Source: Pseudomonas sp. C2B4 (GTDB taxonomy: Bacteria > Pseudomonadota > Gammaproteobacteria > Pseudomonadales > Pseudomonadaceae). Taken from it: a DNA stretch of 64,000 nucleotides. A program made the position numbers and the translations under genes. The stretch's first letter is position 1, and each line of letters opens with the position of its first letter. Positions 8,124-16,437 of the stretch are shown in pieces. The notes under the pieces were generated by a model. That model did not search any database. It saw nothing but the letters and a program-made list of their open reading frames with translations, and was not told the origin of the DNA. Where the stretch lies: positions 62,001 to 126,000 of the forward strand of contig NZ_JABFMU010000001.1 in the NCBI RefSeq assembly GCF_013359695.1, written 5' to 3'.

Positions 8124-8750
8124 TTATGGTCTTGGCGGCGGCGCGACTTTCTGCCCTTGCTCCACCGCCCAAGCCACCACCTGCGCCGTCAATTGATCAT
8201 TGGCCTGACCGAATCCAGTGACAACGGCGGGCACCTTCACATCGTTCAATGGCTGACGCACCTCAAAGCGGCGACTGGCAAGAATGCGCTGGTCATATCC
8301 GCGCACCAGCAGCGCATCCAGCCGCACGACCACACTGGCGGCGGTGCCTTGATACTCCGTCTGGAACGCCTGCAAATTGCCGCCTAGCTCCAGGTCTGCC
8401 AGGAAGTTACTGTCGTCGGTGCTGAGCAACGTCACCCGACCATCACGCTGAAAACCATCCAGCAGTCGATTGCGCAGCAGCACCGGTGCCGGGTCGCTCC
8501 AGCGCGAGCCCTTGTAGCTGCTCATCACATCACCCTGGGGGATGACCGCAATATCCGGCCGGTTCAAGGCCTCGCTGGCCTGGGGTTTGTTCAGGCGCAA
8601 TGACCAGCGTTGGGGCATGGATTGGCTGGCTGGCGCGCTGGTTTGCGCTGACGGCAATCGATAGATTTCAAACGGTTCGGGTTTGGGCAGGATCGAGCAC
8701 GCACCGATCAGCGTGAAACTGGCGAGGAGGGCGAGAGCGGTAAGCTTCAT
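8124..8750 (-). CDS. ABC transport auxiliary lipoprotein (PqiC-like)
   Basis: 208 residues. The lipoprotein signal MKLTALALLASFTLIGAC has a lipobox LIGAC with the cysteine at residue 18. The mature part resembles the ABC_trans_aux/PqiC family (SLRLNKPQASEALNRPDIAV, followed by the SYKGSRWSDPAPVLLRNRLLDGF segment typical of the group). Such lipoproteins sit in the outer membrane and dock MCE-protein tunnels. It is the last gene of a four-gene operon: permease, ATPase, MCE protein, lipoprotein. Its ATG overlaps the stop of the MCE gene by four bases. Confidence 0.88.
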   Translation of the reverse strand: MKLTALALLASFTLIGACSILPKPEPFEIYRLPSAQTSAPASQSMPQRWSLRLNKPQASEALNRPDIAVIPQGDVMSSYKGSRWSDPAPVLLRNRLLDGFQRDGRVTLLSTDDSNFLADLELGGNLQAFQTEYQGTAASVVVRLDALLVRGYDQRILASRRFEVRQPLNDVKVPAVVTGFGQANDQLTAQVVAWAVEQGQKVAPPPRP

Positions 8751-9685
8751 GGAGTGAATTCCTTGTGCTTGTCGCTGCCCAGCAGGTAACCGCTGGGGTC
8801 TGCCTCCAGGCGTCGCGAGATGGTGCGCAATGAGGTCAGGGTTTCGCGAAGCTCACGCACCGCCGGGGCCAGGCCATTGAGGCCCTGCATGCCACTATTG
8901 AGCGAGTCCTGGTTGGCAATGATCAGCTTGTTGATCGTCGCACTGCTCTGTTCCAGCGACTTCATGGCCTGCTCGGCACTGCCGATCATTTGCTTGCCAT
9001 GGTCATTGAGCAGCCCGTTGGCATTGCGCATCAGCGCCGATGTTTGTTCCAGCATGGTGCCGGCTTGCTTGCTGATCGAAGCCAATTGCTGCATTGCCTG
9101 CCGAATATCATCGCGCTGGTCGGCGATGGTGCCGGTGGTGACGTCCAGATGCTCGAGGATCTTGCTGATATGTTGGATGTTTTGCTCTGAAAACATGTGG
9201 TTGGCGTTCTGCATCAGCGTGTTTACGCCGGACATCAAGTCATTGCTGTCGTTAATCAGCCGAGCGATGGGCGAGGGCGAGGCGACGATCACCGGCAGCT
9301 TGCCACCCTTACCCTTGAGCGTCGGACTCTGCGGAGTACCGCCACTGAGCTGAATGATCGACGTCCCTGTGACGCCGGTCAGCGCCAGCTTGGCCTGGGT
9401 ATCCTCCTTGACCGGCGTATCACCAGCCAGGCGAATCCGCGCCAGCACCCGGCGCGGGTCTTGCGGGTCCAGACGCAGCGAAATCACATCGCCGACCTTG
9501 ATCCCGCTGTACTGCACGGAGCTGCCGTTGGACAGGCCGCTGACCGTTTCATTGAACACCACTTCGTAGTCCTTGAACTCGGTGTCGACGCTGGACTTGG
9601 CCAGCCACAGGCCGAAGAGCAGGGCGCCTGCCACCACAATGACGGTGAACAGGCCGATCAATACATGATGGGCGCGGGTTTCCAT
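8747..9685 (-). CDS. MCE-domain protein (MlaD/PqiB-like), membrane anchored
   Basis: 312 residues. The start METRAHHVLIGLFTVIVVAGALLFG gives one N-terminal membrane helix; an MCE domain follows at about residues 38-120 (VSGLSNGSSVQYSGIKVGDV, LTGVTGTSIIQLSGG). A long helical, coiled-coil-like region (about 145-290) would form the periplasmic tube. It would bind phospholipid and bridge the permease to the outer-membrane lipoprotein. The frame extends 10 codons upstream, but the ATG at 9685, one base after the ATPase stop, with GAGGT upstream, is preferred. Substrate and direction of transport are not known. Confidence 0.9.
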   Translation of the reverse strand: METRAHHVLIGLFTVIVVAGALLFGLWLAKSSVDTEFKDYEVVFNETVSGLSNGSSVQYSGIKVGDVISLRLDPQDPRRVLARIRLAGDTPVKEDTQAKLALTGVTGTSIIQLSGGTPQSPTLKGKGGKLPVIVASPSPIARLINDSNDLMSGVNTLMQNANHMFSEQNIQHISKILEHLDVTTGTIADQRDDIRQAMQQLASISKQAGTMLEQTSALMRNANGLLNDHGKQMIGSAEQAMKSLEQSSATINKLIIANQDSLNSGMQGLNGLAPAVRELRETLTSLRTISRRLEADPSGYLLGSDKHKEFTP

Positions 9686-9686
9686 G

Positions 9687-10490
9687 TCAGACCTCGTTGA
9701 GCTGTTGAGCGGCACTCAGCGCCGCGCGGCCGCGAGGGCCATGGAAGTATTCGTGAATCCACGCATCGTCGGTTTCCGAGACGACATCGATGGCATCGGC
9801 CACCAACACTTTCTTCTGCGCCAGCACCGCCACCCGGTCGGTGATGGTGTAGAGCGTGTCGAGGTCGTGGGTCACCAGAAAAACGCTCAGGCCCAGGGCG
9901 TCCCGCAAGGTCAGGATCAACTGGTCAAATGCGGCGGCGCCAATCGGATCGAGGCCGGCGGTGGGTTCGTCGAGGAACAGGATGTCCGGATCCAGTGCCA
10001 ACGCCCGGGCCAGCGCCGCGCGCTTGATCATGCCGCCGGACAGGGACGCGGGGTACTTGTCCGCCGCCGACAGCGGCAACCCGGCCAGCGCCATTTTCAC
10101 CGCCGCCAGGTGCTCGGCGTCATCACGGCTCAAACCGGCGTGCTCGATCAGGGGCAGGGCGACGTTCTCGGTCACGGTCAGCGAAGAGAACAGGGCGCCT
10201 TTCTGGAACAGTACGCCGAAGCGCCGCTCCACCAGCGATCGTTCCTGCTCGGACAGACTCGGCAGGTTTTTACCAAGGACCTTTACCATTCCCTCACTGG
10301 GCTGGCGCAAGCCGACGATGCTGCGCAACAACACCGATTTGCCACTACCGGAGCCGCCGACCACCGCCAGGATTTCGCCCTTGTACAAATCCAGATCAAG
10401 GTTTTCATGCACGCTCTGGCGGCCGAAGCGATTGCACAACCCACGGACTTCGATCACCGCCTCGGCGGGCGCTCGGGCAATACGGCTCAC
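9687..10490 (-). CDS. ABC transporter ATPase (MlaF-like)
   Basis: 267 residues with Walker A GGSGSGKS, the Q-loop region LFQKGALFSSLTV, the family signature LSGGM, Walker B ILFLDEPT and the switch histidine in LVTHD. The FQKGALFSSLTV segment is typical of the MlaF/Mce ATPases. It energises the MlaE-type permease encoded upstream. The likely start is the GTG at 10490, whose GTGA overlaps the permease stop by four bases; a TTG one codon earlier is also open. It is tightly coupled to the genes on both sides. Confidence 0.92.
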   Translation of the reverse strand: MSRIARAPAEAVIEVRGLCNRFGRQSVHENLDLDLYKGEILAVVGGSGSGKSVLLRSIVGLRQPSEGMVKVLGKNLPSLSEQERSLVERRFGVLFQKGALFSSLTVTENVALPLIEHAGLSRDDAEHLAAVKMALAGLPLSAADKYPASLSGGMIKRAALARALALDPDILFLDEPTAGLDPIGAAAFDQLILTLRDALGLSVFLVTHDLDTLYTITDRVAVLAQKKVLVADAIDVVSETDDAWIHEYFHGPRGRAALSAAQQLNEV

Positions 10491-11635
10491 CAACTCATCT
10501 CCATGAAAAACAGGGCGGCCACGGCGTCGAGCACGATCACCACAAAAATCGACTGCACCACGGCGGAGGTCGTGTGCGCGCCAACGGACTCGGCGCTACC
10601 GCTGACCTTGAAGCCTTCAAGGCAGCCAATTGCAGCGATCAGGAAGGCAAACACCGGCGCCTTGATCATGCCCACCAGAAAGTGCTGAACACCGATGTTC
10701 GATTGCAGCAGCGACAGAAACATCGCCGGGGAGATGTCCAGTGACACCGCACACACCAGTGCCCCCCCGACAATCCCCGACACCATCGCCAGAAAAGTCA
10801 GCATCGGCAACGCAACGAGTAGGGCCAGGACCCGGGGCACCACCAGCAGTTCCATGGGATCGAGGCCCAGGGTGCGGATCGCGTCGATTTCTTCGTTGGC
10901 TTTCATCGAGCCGATCTGCGCGGTGAAGGCGCTGGCGGTTCGCCCAGCCATCAGGATCGCCGTCAGCAACACCGCGAACTCACGCAGGAAAGAGAACGCC
11001 ACCAGATGCACGGTGAACACCGTGGCACCAAAGTTGGCCAATACCGTCGCCCCAAGAAATGCCACCACGGCGCCCACCAGAAAGGTCAGCAGGGCGACGA
11101 TGGGCGCGGCGTCGAGGCCCGTCTGTTCAACATGCGCAACCATCGAGGTGACACGCCAGCGTTTCGGGCGAAACAGACCGCGGACGATGGTTTCCAGAAT
11201 CAGGCCGACGAACCCCAGCAGTTGCAAGGTGTCCTGCCAGACCGTGTCCACCGCGCGACCAATGCGGGTCAGCAATTGAATGCCGACGCTGATTTCCGGC
11301 TCCTTGATCGGCACGCAGAAGTCCGTCAGGGAGCGATAGACCGTTTGCAGCAACGCGCGGTCGGCGGGGGAGATCGTGCAATCGGGGTGTTCGGCGGAAC
11401 GGCCCAGGCGTTCGGAGCCCAGTAGCTCCACCAGCAGCGAAGCACCCGCCGTGTCGAGGGCGCCGAGGCCGTTGAGGTCGATGCGGGTGCTGTCGTCGTA
11501 TCGGCCTTCGAGCTTTTCGCTCACCCGCTTGAGGTCGGCGTAGTGGGCGAGCGTCCAGTCCCCCGTCACCCGTATCTGAGGCGGAGTGTGCGAGGTATCC
11601 AGTTGGGCATTGCCGGCCACTGTGCTGCTGGTCAT
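10487..11635 (-). CDS. MlaE-type permease with an N-terminal STAS domain
   Basis: 382 residues, about 120 more than a plain MlaE. Residues 1-110 form a STAS domain (IDLNGLGALDTAGASLLVELLG, as in MlaB). The rest is the MlaE permease with PIVALLTFLVGAVVAFLGA, LMAGRTASAFTAQIGSMKANEEIDA and the final TM helices. A fusion of the MlaB and MlaE roles therefore replaces a separate mlaB gene. It is the first gene of the four-gene operon, transcribed leftward, and likely forms an inner-membrane lipid transporter with the ATPase and MCE protein. Canonical mlaC and mlaD genes are not beside it. Confidence 0.9.
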   Translation of the reverse strand: MTSSTVAGNAQLDTSHTPPQIRVTGDWTLAHYADLKRVSEKLEGRYDDSTRIDLNGLGALDTAGASLLVELLGSERLGRSAEHPDCTISPADRALLQTVYRSLTDFCVPIKEPEISVGIQLLTRIGRAVDTVWQDTLQLLGFVGLILETIVRGLFRPKRWRVTSMVAHVEQTGLDAAPIVALLTFLVGAVVAFLGATVLANFGATVFTVHLVAFSFLREFAVLLTAILMAGRTASAFTAQIGSMKANEEIDAIRTLGLDPMELLVVPRVLALLVALPMLTFLAMVSGIVGGALVCAVSLDISPAMFLSLLQSNIGVQHFLVGMIKAPVFAFLIAAIGCLEGFKVSGSAESVGAHTTSAVVQSIFVVIVLDAVAALFFMEMSW

Positions 11636-11689
11636 AAGCTCCGTGCTTTCTCGGCTGTTACGCAGACCTACGTAATAGCACGAACCGCA

Positions 11690-12718
11690 CTACTTTTCTT
11701 TGATCGGTGTGCTGTCGGTGATCTTGAAGCGCAGCACACCGATGACCTGGCCATCTTCGGTCAGCACCCGCACCTGCCACTTACCCGCCGGATTGCCGGG
11801 GAAGTTCTGCTTGTGTGTCCAGGCCCGGTAGCCTTCCTTGCGTCCGCCGTGGATGTCCAGCGCAATGCGGTCGACCTCTTTACCGTTGAACTGCCAGACG
11901 TGATAAATCCGCTCGTCCAGGCCGCGTGGCGCGTTGATGGCGGTGTAGGCGTACAACCCGTCGGCACGGATCTGCGCAGCGCTGACCTCTTCCAGGCTCT
12001 TGCCCGGGGTGCGGTCCTGCAATTGCGTGCTGATGGCCACGTCCGTCATCCACAACGTCGCGGGAGGCACCCACGAGCGCAGAACCCAGCCCACGCCACC
12101 GATGCCTATGGTGATACTCAGGATCGCCAGCGCGTTGCGCACCGTACGGATCGGGAAGATCGAAGCGAGACTCGGGAATGACAGCAACACCGCGATGCCC
12201 AGCGCCCATTTGAAACTCTGCGACGTGGTCAGGTGCATGATCACCGGCAACGCCGTGAGCAGGGCAGCGAACAGGGTCAGGGTGTGCAACGCCAGGAACG
12301 CCCAGCGCCGTGGCGCCAGCCACTTGTAGTACAGCGGGTCGATGATGGAAATCAGTGCGGCGATACCCAGCAGCCCGGTGAAGAACAGTTGGCCGCTGTT
12401 CCAGGTGGTGGTGATGAAAAAGAACGGCAGGACGAAGAACAGGCTTTCCTGATGAATCATCTGCGTCGCGTAACGCAGCAGTGGCTGGGGAATTTCCCGC
12501 TTGAAGATTTTGGTGAACAGCTTGGTCAGGCTGTTTTCCAGCATCAGCCAGACCCAACTGATCAGCATGATGGTGGTGATCCAGCTCGCCAGGCCCTGCT
12601 GACGGTCCACCAAAATGAAGCTGCCGACCCCGGAGATAAAACCGCCAAGCGCAATGACCCCAGGATAGCGCTTCATCAATTCGAGGATGCGCTGTACGAA
12701 AAGGGTCAGAGTCGGCAT
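11690..12718 (-). CDS. DUF5924/DUF2914-type membrane protein
   Basis: 342 residues from the ATG at 12718. Six or so hydrophobic helices fill the first 230 residues (such as GVIALGGFISGVGSFILV, SLFFVLPFFFITTTW and ISIIDPLYYKWLAPRRWAFLALH). The C-terminal soluble domain, about 100 residues (RIYHVWQFNGKEVDRIALDIHGGRKEGYRAWTHKQNF...GKWQVRV), is the DUF2914 type. Function is unknown. The frame stays open upstream to 12901, but that part runs through a REP pair and gives the nonsense MGASLLAK peptide, so it is excluded. No good ribosome-binding site is seen at the ATG; a GTG four codons earlier is possible. Confidence 0.8.
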   Translation of the reverse strand: MPTLTLFVQRILELMKRYPGVIALGGFISGVGSFILVDRQQGLASWITTIMLISWVWLMLENSLTKLFTKIFKREIPQPLLRYATQMIHQESLFFVLPFFFITTTWNSGQLFFTGLLGIAALISIIDPLYYKWLAPRRWAFLALHTLTLFAALLTALPVIMHLTTSQSFKWALGIAVLLSFPSLASIFPIRTVRNALAILSITIGIGGVGWVLRSWVPPATLWMTDVAISTQLQDRTPGKSLEEVSAAQIRADGLYAYTAINAPRGLDERIYHVWQFNGKEVDRIALDIHGGRKEGYRAWTHKQNFPGNPAGKWQVRVLTEDGQVIGVLRFKITDSTPIKEK

Positions 12719-12812
12719 TCGGAGGTTCACAGTAGTCGTAGGAAAATCCTCGACAGGGTAACGCCGGCGGGGCGGTGTGGCGAGAGGCCAGCGCCGGTTA
12801 ACGTGCGAAACC

Positions 12813-12902
12813 TGTGGGAGCGAGCCTGCTCGCGAAGAGGTCGGCAGAATCCAGCATTGATATCGCCTGCTATACGCCTTCGCGAGCAGGCTCGCTCCCA
12901 CA
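12813..12902. repeat. REP pair 3 (inward arms, 90 bases)
   Basis: Arms identical to pairs 1 and 2, with a 44-base spacer. It lies between two leftward genes, upstream of the DUF2914 gene and 8 bases after the stop of the M16 peptidase. Confidence 0.9.
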
Positions 12903-12910
12903 AGGACCCG

Positions 12911-14287
12911 TTACTTTGCGCGATGAAAGCGCCAGGCCGCCAGACTCAGCACGATCAATCCCAGCAGTCCGGCAATCATCCACAGCAACTGGTCATCACT
13001 GAGCAACGGCTTCTCGATCCTGATATACCCCGGTTGCAGGAGCAATTCGCGCATGGCCTTGTTGGCTTCTGCCAGGGTCACCGCGTGCAGTTCCTTGACC
13101 GGGTCGGCGAAACGGCCGTCCTCGTAGTCCCCAAGGGCGCTCCAGTAGTAATCGGCCAGCGCGCTGTTGCCTTGCACGGCCCAGGCCTGACGGGCGATGG
13201 CGGCCTGTTTGAGGCGGTTGAAGGTCTCTGCATTCAGGCCGTCCTTGAGTAACCCGGCCTTCAATTCTTCCAGCACCTTCTGTGCCTCGGCGACGTCATC
13301 GCGCTCCAGGTCGGCATTCAGGCTCATGAAGCCGACACCGCCGAACACTTCGCGCTCGGCCCACGGCCCGTAGGACAAGCCATGCGCCAGGCGTAACTGG
13401 CGATACAGCGCCCAGTCCAGATAGTCCTTGAGCAGGTCGAAGGTTTCGTCGTGTTGATCCTCCAGCACCGGTTCCGGTACCAGCCAGTGCAACTTGGCCC
13501 CGCCACCGACAAAGCCCCGCGTCAGATTTCGCTCATGGGCGGCGCTGGCCTGAATTTGCGGAAGCGCCAGGTGGTCGGTCGGCTCGATCGGTTTCAGCGC
13601 GCCATAGGTGCGGTCCAGATAGGCTGGCAACAAGCGGTCAAGATCGCCGACCACGATCAGTGTCATGTTGTTGGGCGCGTACCAATCCTTGCGCACTTTC
13701 TCCAGTTGCTCGCGGGTCAGTTGATCGACCTCGGCGCGTTCGGGGCATTTGAGGCCCAACTCCACGGCCAGTTGCTTGCTGGCGGTATGCCCCAGATCCT
13801 GGCGATCCAGCCAGCGCTGCAAGTGCGAGTAATGGCCGCCGTCTTCGCGCTCGACCACTTGCTTGGCGGCGTTGATGGCGTTGTCGTCGAATCGGGTCTG
13901 GGTCAGTAGCGCGAGCAGCAAGTCGAGGACCTTACGCTGGTTTTTCGCCGGGGCTTCGATCACGAACGTGGTGTCGGCGTTACTGGTGAAGGCGTTCCAT
14001 TCGCCGCCCAGCGCCTGCATGCGCTCCTCCAGGCCGCCTTCGCCACTGGCGTCGATGCCGCTGAACAACAGGTGTTCGAGCAGGTGCGGCAGTTCTTTTT
14101 CGGCACAGCCGAAATCATCGATACCGACACCGATCACCAACCGAATCGCCACGTGCCCGCGTTCCGCGCCGGGCTTGAGCAGCATTTGCAGACCGTTGCG
14201 CAGCGTGTAGCCCTCGACCTGGAAGCGATCCAGGGCCAACGAAGGGAATGAGCCCAGCAACAGACAGACGAACAACAGACAACGCAT
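12911..14287 (-). CDS. M16-family zinc peptidase with C-terminal membrane anchor
   Basis: 458 residues. The N-terminal signal sequence MRCLLFVCLLLGSFPSLA is followed by an M16 (insulinase/pitrilysin-like) domain with the inverted zinc motif HLLEH (H68, E71, H72) and a downstream glutamate region (KQVVEREDGGHYSH). A second, non-catalytic M16 half follows (ARDW/YAPNNMTLIVVGDL, later AHGLSYGPWAEREVFGG). Near residues 433-452 one hydrophobic helix (LLWMIAGLLGLIVLSLAAW) precedes a basic tail, so the enzyme is probably periplasmic and held in the inner membrane from its C-terminus. The TTG start at 14308 is open, but the ATG at 14287 begins the signal peptide properly. Substrate unknown. Confidence 0.88.
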   Translation of the reverse strand: MRCLLFVCLLLGSFPSLALDRFQVEGYTLRNGLQMLLKPGAERGHVAIRLVIGVGIDDFGCAEKELPHLLEHLLFSGIDASGEGGLEERMQALGGEWNAFTSNADTTFVIEAPAKNQRKVLDLLLALLTQTRFDDNAINAAKQVVEREDGGHYSHLQRWLDRQDLGHTASKQLAVELGLKCPERAEVDQLTREQLEKVRKDWYAPNNMTLIVVGDLDRLLPAYLDRTYGALKPIEPTDHLALPQIQASAAHERNLTRGFVGGGAKLHWLVPEPVLEDQHDETFDLLKDYLDWALYRQLRLAHGLSYGPWAEREVFGGVGFMSLNADLERDDVAEAQKVLEELKAGLLKDGLNAETFNRLKQAAIARQAWAVQGNSALADYYWSALGDYEDGRFADPVKELHAVTLAEANKAMRELLLQPGYIRIEKPLLSDDQLLWMIAGLLGLIVLSLAAWRFHRAK

Positions 14288-14339
14288 AACGAGCTTCCAG
14301 GCAACCAATCGGAGATCCGTGTCGTCAATCAGGCCGTCT

Positions 14340-14412
14340 TCGCGAGCAGGCTCGCTCCCACACTTGATTTGCAGCGTTCACAAAACCAATGTGGGAGCGA
14401 GCCTGCTCGCGA
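14340..14412. repeat. REP pair 4 (outward arms, 73 bases)
   Basis: The same arms as pairs 1-3 but in the opposite order: TCGCGAGCAGG... first and TGTGGGAGCG... second, with a spacer of only 27 bases. It sits in the gap between the M16 peptidase start and the Na/Pi cotransporter stop. It shares size and a partly similar spacer with pair 6. Confidence 0.88.
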
Positions 14413-14462
14413 ATAGCCATCAGGCAGAACCAATGTTACTGACTGGCCACACTGCCAGACGT

Positions 14463-16121
14463 TCAAGGCGAATGCGTGATGTCCGCCAGATCATCGGCCG
14501 CCAGCGCTCCAGTTTCGGACGTTTCCAACACCACATAAGCGCTGCTGCAAAACAGCGAATTCAGCCGCTTCATATCGGCGATCAACTCCAGGTGCAGGGA
14601 ACTGGTCTCGATACTCTGCACGATCTTACGTTGCAAACGGCTGACATGCGCATGGGCCAAGCGGCGCTCCTGTGCGCGAAAGCGACGTTTCTCACGCAGC
14701 AACTGACGGGCACTTTCCTTGTCGGCGCTGAGAAACACCGACAGGCCCAACCGCAAATTGGCAATCAACTGGCTTTGCAGCCCTGCCAACTCCTCCAGCC
14801 CCACCTCGGAAAATGAGCGGCGCTGGGAGGTTTTCTGCTGCTGAACCTTGCGCAACATGCGTTCGATCAGGTCGCTGGCGAGTTTAAGGTTGATCGCCAG
14901 CTCGATGATTTCGGCCCAGCGCCGACTGTCCTGATCACTGAGGTCTTCCCGGGGCATTTGCGCCAGATACAGCTTGATGGCGCTGTAGAGCGATTCCACG
15001 TCATCCGTCAGGCGACGCAGTTCCTGAGTGACGGCCGTTTGCTTGCCGTGCAACACGTCCTGCATGGCCTCGAGCATGTTATCGATCAGGTCACCCATAC
15101 GCAGGGTTTCCCGGGCGGCGTTGGCCAGCGCGAGGCTGGGCGTAACCAAAGCGGTCGGATCAAGGTGTCGGGGTTTGGCGGTGCCATTGACTTGCGGGCG
15201 CTCCGGCAGCACCCACGCACAGAACCTGGCCATTGGCCCGACGCTGGGCAGCAGGATCAGGCAGCGCGCGGTGTTGTACAGCAGGTGGAAACCGATGACC
15301 ATTTCCTGGGGGCTGAAATCCAGGCTGTCGATCCAGTGCACCAAGGGGTCGAGCACCGGAATGATCAGCAGCAGGCCAATCAGCTTGTACAGCAGACTGC
15401 CCAACGCCACCTGACGCCCGGCGGCGTTCTGCATGCTGGTGCTGAGAAACGCAAGAATGCCGCTGCCGATATTGGCGCCGATCACCAGGCCGATGGCCAC
15501 CGGCAGGCTGATCACGCTGGCGCCCGCCAGGGTCGCGGTCAGCAGTACCGCCGCCAGGCTGGAGTAGGAAATCATCGCGAACAACGCACCGACCAGGGCA
15601 TCGAGCAGGATATCGCCGGTCAGCGAGGCGAAAATGACCTTCACCCCTTGGGCGTGGGTGATCGGCGCGGCGGCCTCGACGATCAGCTGCAGCGCCAGAA
15701 TGATCAGCCCCAGGCCGATGCTGACACGCCCCATCTGGCCAAGCCGCGTCTGTTTACGCGACAGGAAGAAAATCACCCCGAGAAAGATCAGCAGCGGCGA
15801 CAACCATGACAGGTCAAAAGTCAGCACTCGTGCCATCAGCGCCGTACCGACATCGGCCCCGAGCATGGTCGCCAAGGCCGGCGTCAGCGCCATCAGGCCC
15901 TGACCGACAAACGACGTGACGAGCATCGCCGTGGCGTTACTGCTCTGGACCATGGCGGTCACCACGATCCCCGAGACGAAGGCCAGCCAGCGTTTGGACA
16001 TGTTCTGGCCAATGACATGGCGCAGGTTGGAGCCGTAGACCCGCAGGATGCCGGTTCGGACGATGTGTGTGCCCCAGATGAGCAAGGCCACGGCTGAGAG
16101 CAAATTGAGCAGGGTGAGCAT
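14463..16121 (-). CDS. Na/Pi cotransporter family protein with PhoU-like C-terminus
   Basis: 552 residues. The first about 320 residues are two NptA/PNaS repeats of membrane helices carrying the QSSNATAMLVTSFV and SYSSLAAVLLTATLA motifs, each with the conserved QSS- or YSS-type signature of sodium/phosphate cotransporters. The remaining part is soluble and helical, a PhoU-like domain (MGDLIDNMLEAMQDVL... and RLNSLFCSSAYVVLE). It probably moves phosphate across the inner membrane, perhaps outward, with the PhoU-like part regulating it; direction is not proved. No PhoB box is convincing upstream. Confidence 0.88.
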   Translation of the reverse strand: MLTLLNLLSAVALLIWGTHIVRTGILRVYGSNLRHVIGQNMSKRWLAFVSGIVVTAMVQSSNATAMLVTSFVGQGLMALTPALATMLGADVGTALMARVLTFDLSWLSPLLIFLGVIFFLSRKQTRLGQMGRVSIGLGLIILALQLIVEAAAPITHAQGVKVIFASLTGDILLDALVGALFAMISYSSLAAVLLTATLAGASVISLPVAIGLVIGANIGSGILAFLSTSMQNAAGRQVALGSLLYKLIGLLLIIPVLDPLVHWIDSLDFSPQEMVIGFHLLYNTARCLILLPSVGPMARFCAWVLPERPQVNGTAKPRHLDPTALVTPSLALANAARETLRMGDLIDNMLEAMQDVLHGKQTAVTQELRRLTDDVESLYSAIKLYLAQMPREDLSDQDSRRWAEIIELAINLKLASDLIERMLRKVQQQKTSQRRSFSEVGLEELAGLQSQLIANLRLGLSVFLSADKESARQLLREKRRFRAQERRLAHAHVSRLQRKIVQSIETSSLHLELIADMKRLNSLFCSSAYVVLETSETGALAADDLADITHSP

Positions 16122-16294
16122 GCAGGCCCCCTGTGGTGGTAACGCCCCAAAGGAGCAAGTTGACGGTACCGCGCGACGTTCTACGTTCTGTACTTAAGCT
16201 GTAGTTGGCTAACGGTCTGGGCGCCAGCATCGCATAGCTAAAGAAGTGATTGAAACAAAACTGTCATGAAAACAGCTTCATGCGGGCAAGCAAA

Positions 16295-16312
16295 AGGGGC
16301 CCGAAGGCCCCT
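16295..16312 (-). terminator. Intrinsic terminator of terC
   Basis: 7-base stem AGGGGCC/GGCCCCT around CGAA. Read leftward the stem is followed by TTTT, so it fits the end of the leftward terC transcript, with REP pair 5 inside the 3' untranslated part. Confidence 0.7.
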
Positions 16313-16326
16313 CGCAATTCGCTTTC

Positions 16327-16426
16327 TGTAGGAGCGAGCCTGCTCGCGATGGTATCAAGGACACCGCGTTCATTCAGACAGCACGCGTTATCGTTAACGA
16401 CCATCGCGAGCAGGCTCGCTCCTACA
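16327..16426. repeat. REP pair 5 (inward arms, variant TGTAGGAGCG, 100 bases)
   Basis: The arms carry TGTAGGAG instead of TGTGGGAG, compensated on the other arm (CTCCTACA), and the spacer is 54 bases. The spacer resembles that of pair 8 (shared CAAGGACA and GTTATCGTT), so pairs 5 and 8 form one subfamily. Confidence 0.9.
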
Positions 16427-16437
16427 AGGGTTTTGCG

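Larger units (their letters stand above)
16122..16437. other. Intergenic region between the Na/Pi gene and terC
   Basis: 316 bases without a gene. It contains the upstream region of the leftward Na/Pi gene (16122-16290), the terC terminator (16295-16312) and REP pair 5 (16327-16426). A lone CTGTCAT (16261-16267) is only half of a PhoB box. Confidence 0.7.

Noticed and set aside
12719..12901. N-terminal extension of the DUF2914 protein to 403 residues
   Set aside because: The added part is read through REP pair 3 and gives the MGASLLAK...SRAGSLPQ peptide that appears wherever a REP pair is translated. The ATG at 12718 is used instead.
16261..16281. PhoB box near the Na/Pi cotransporter
   Set aside because: CTGTCAT occurs once, but the second repeat 11 bases later does not match, and its orientation points away from the gene.
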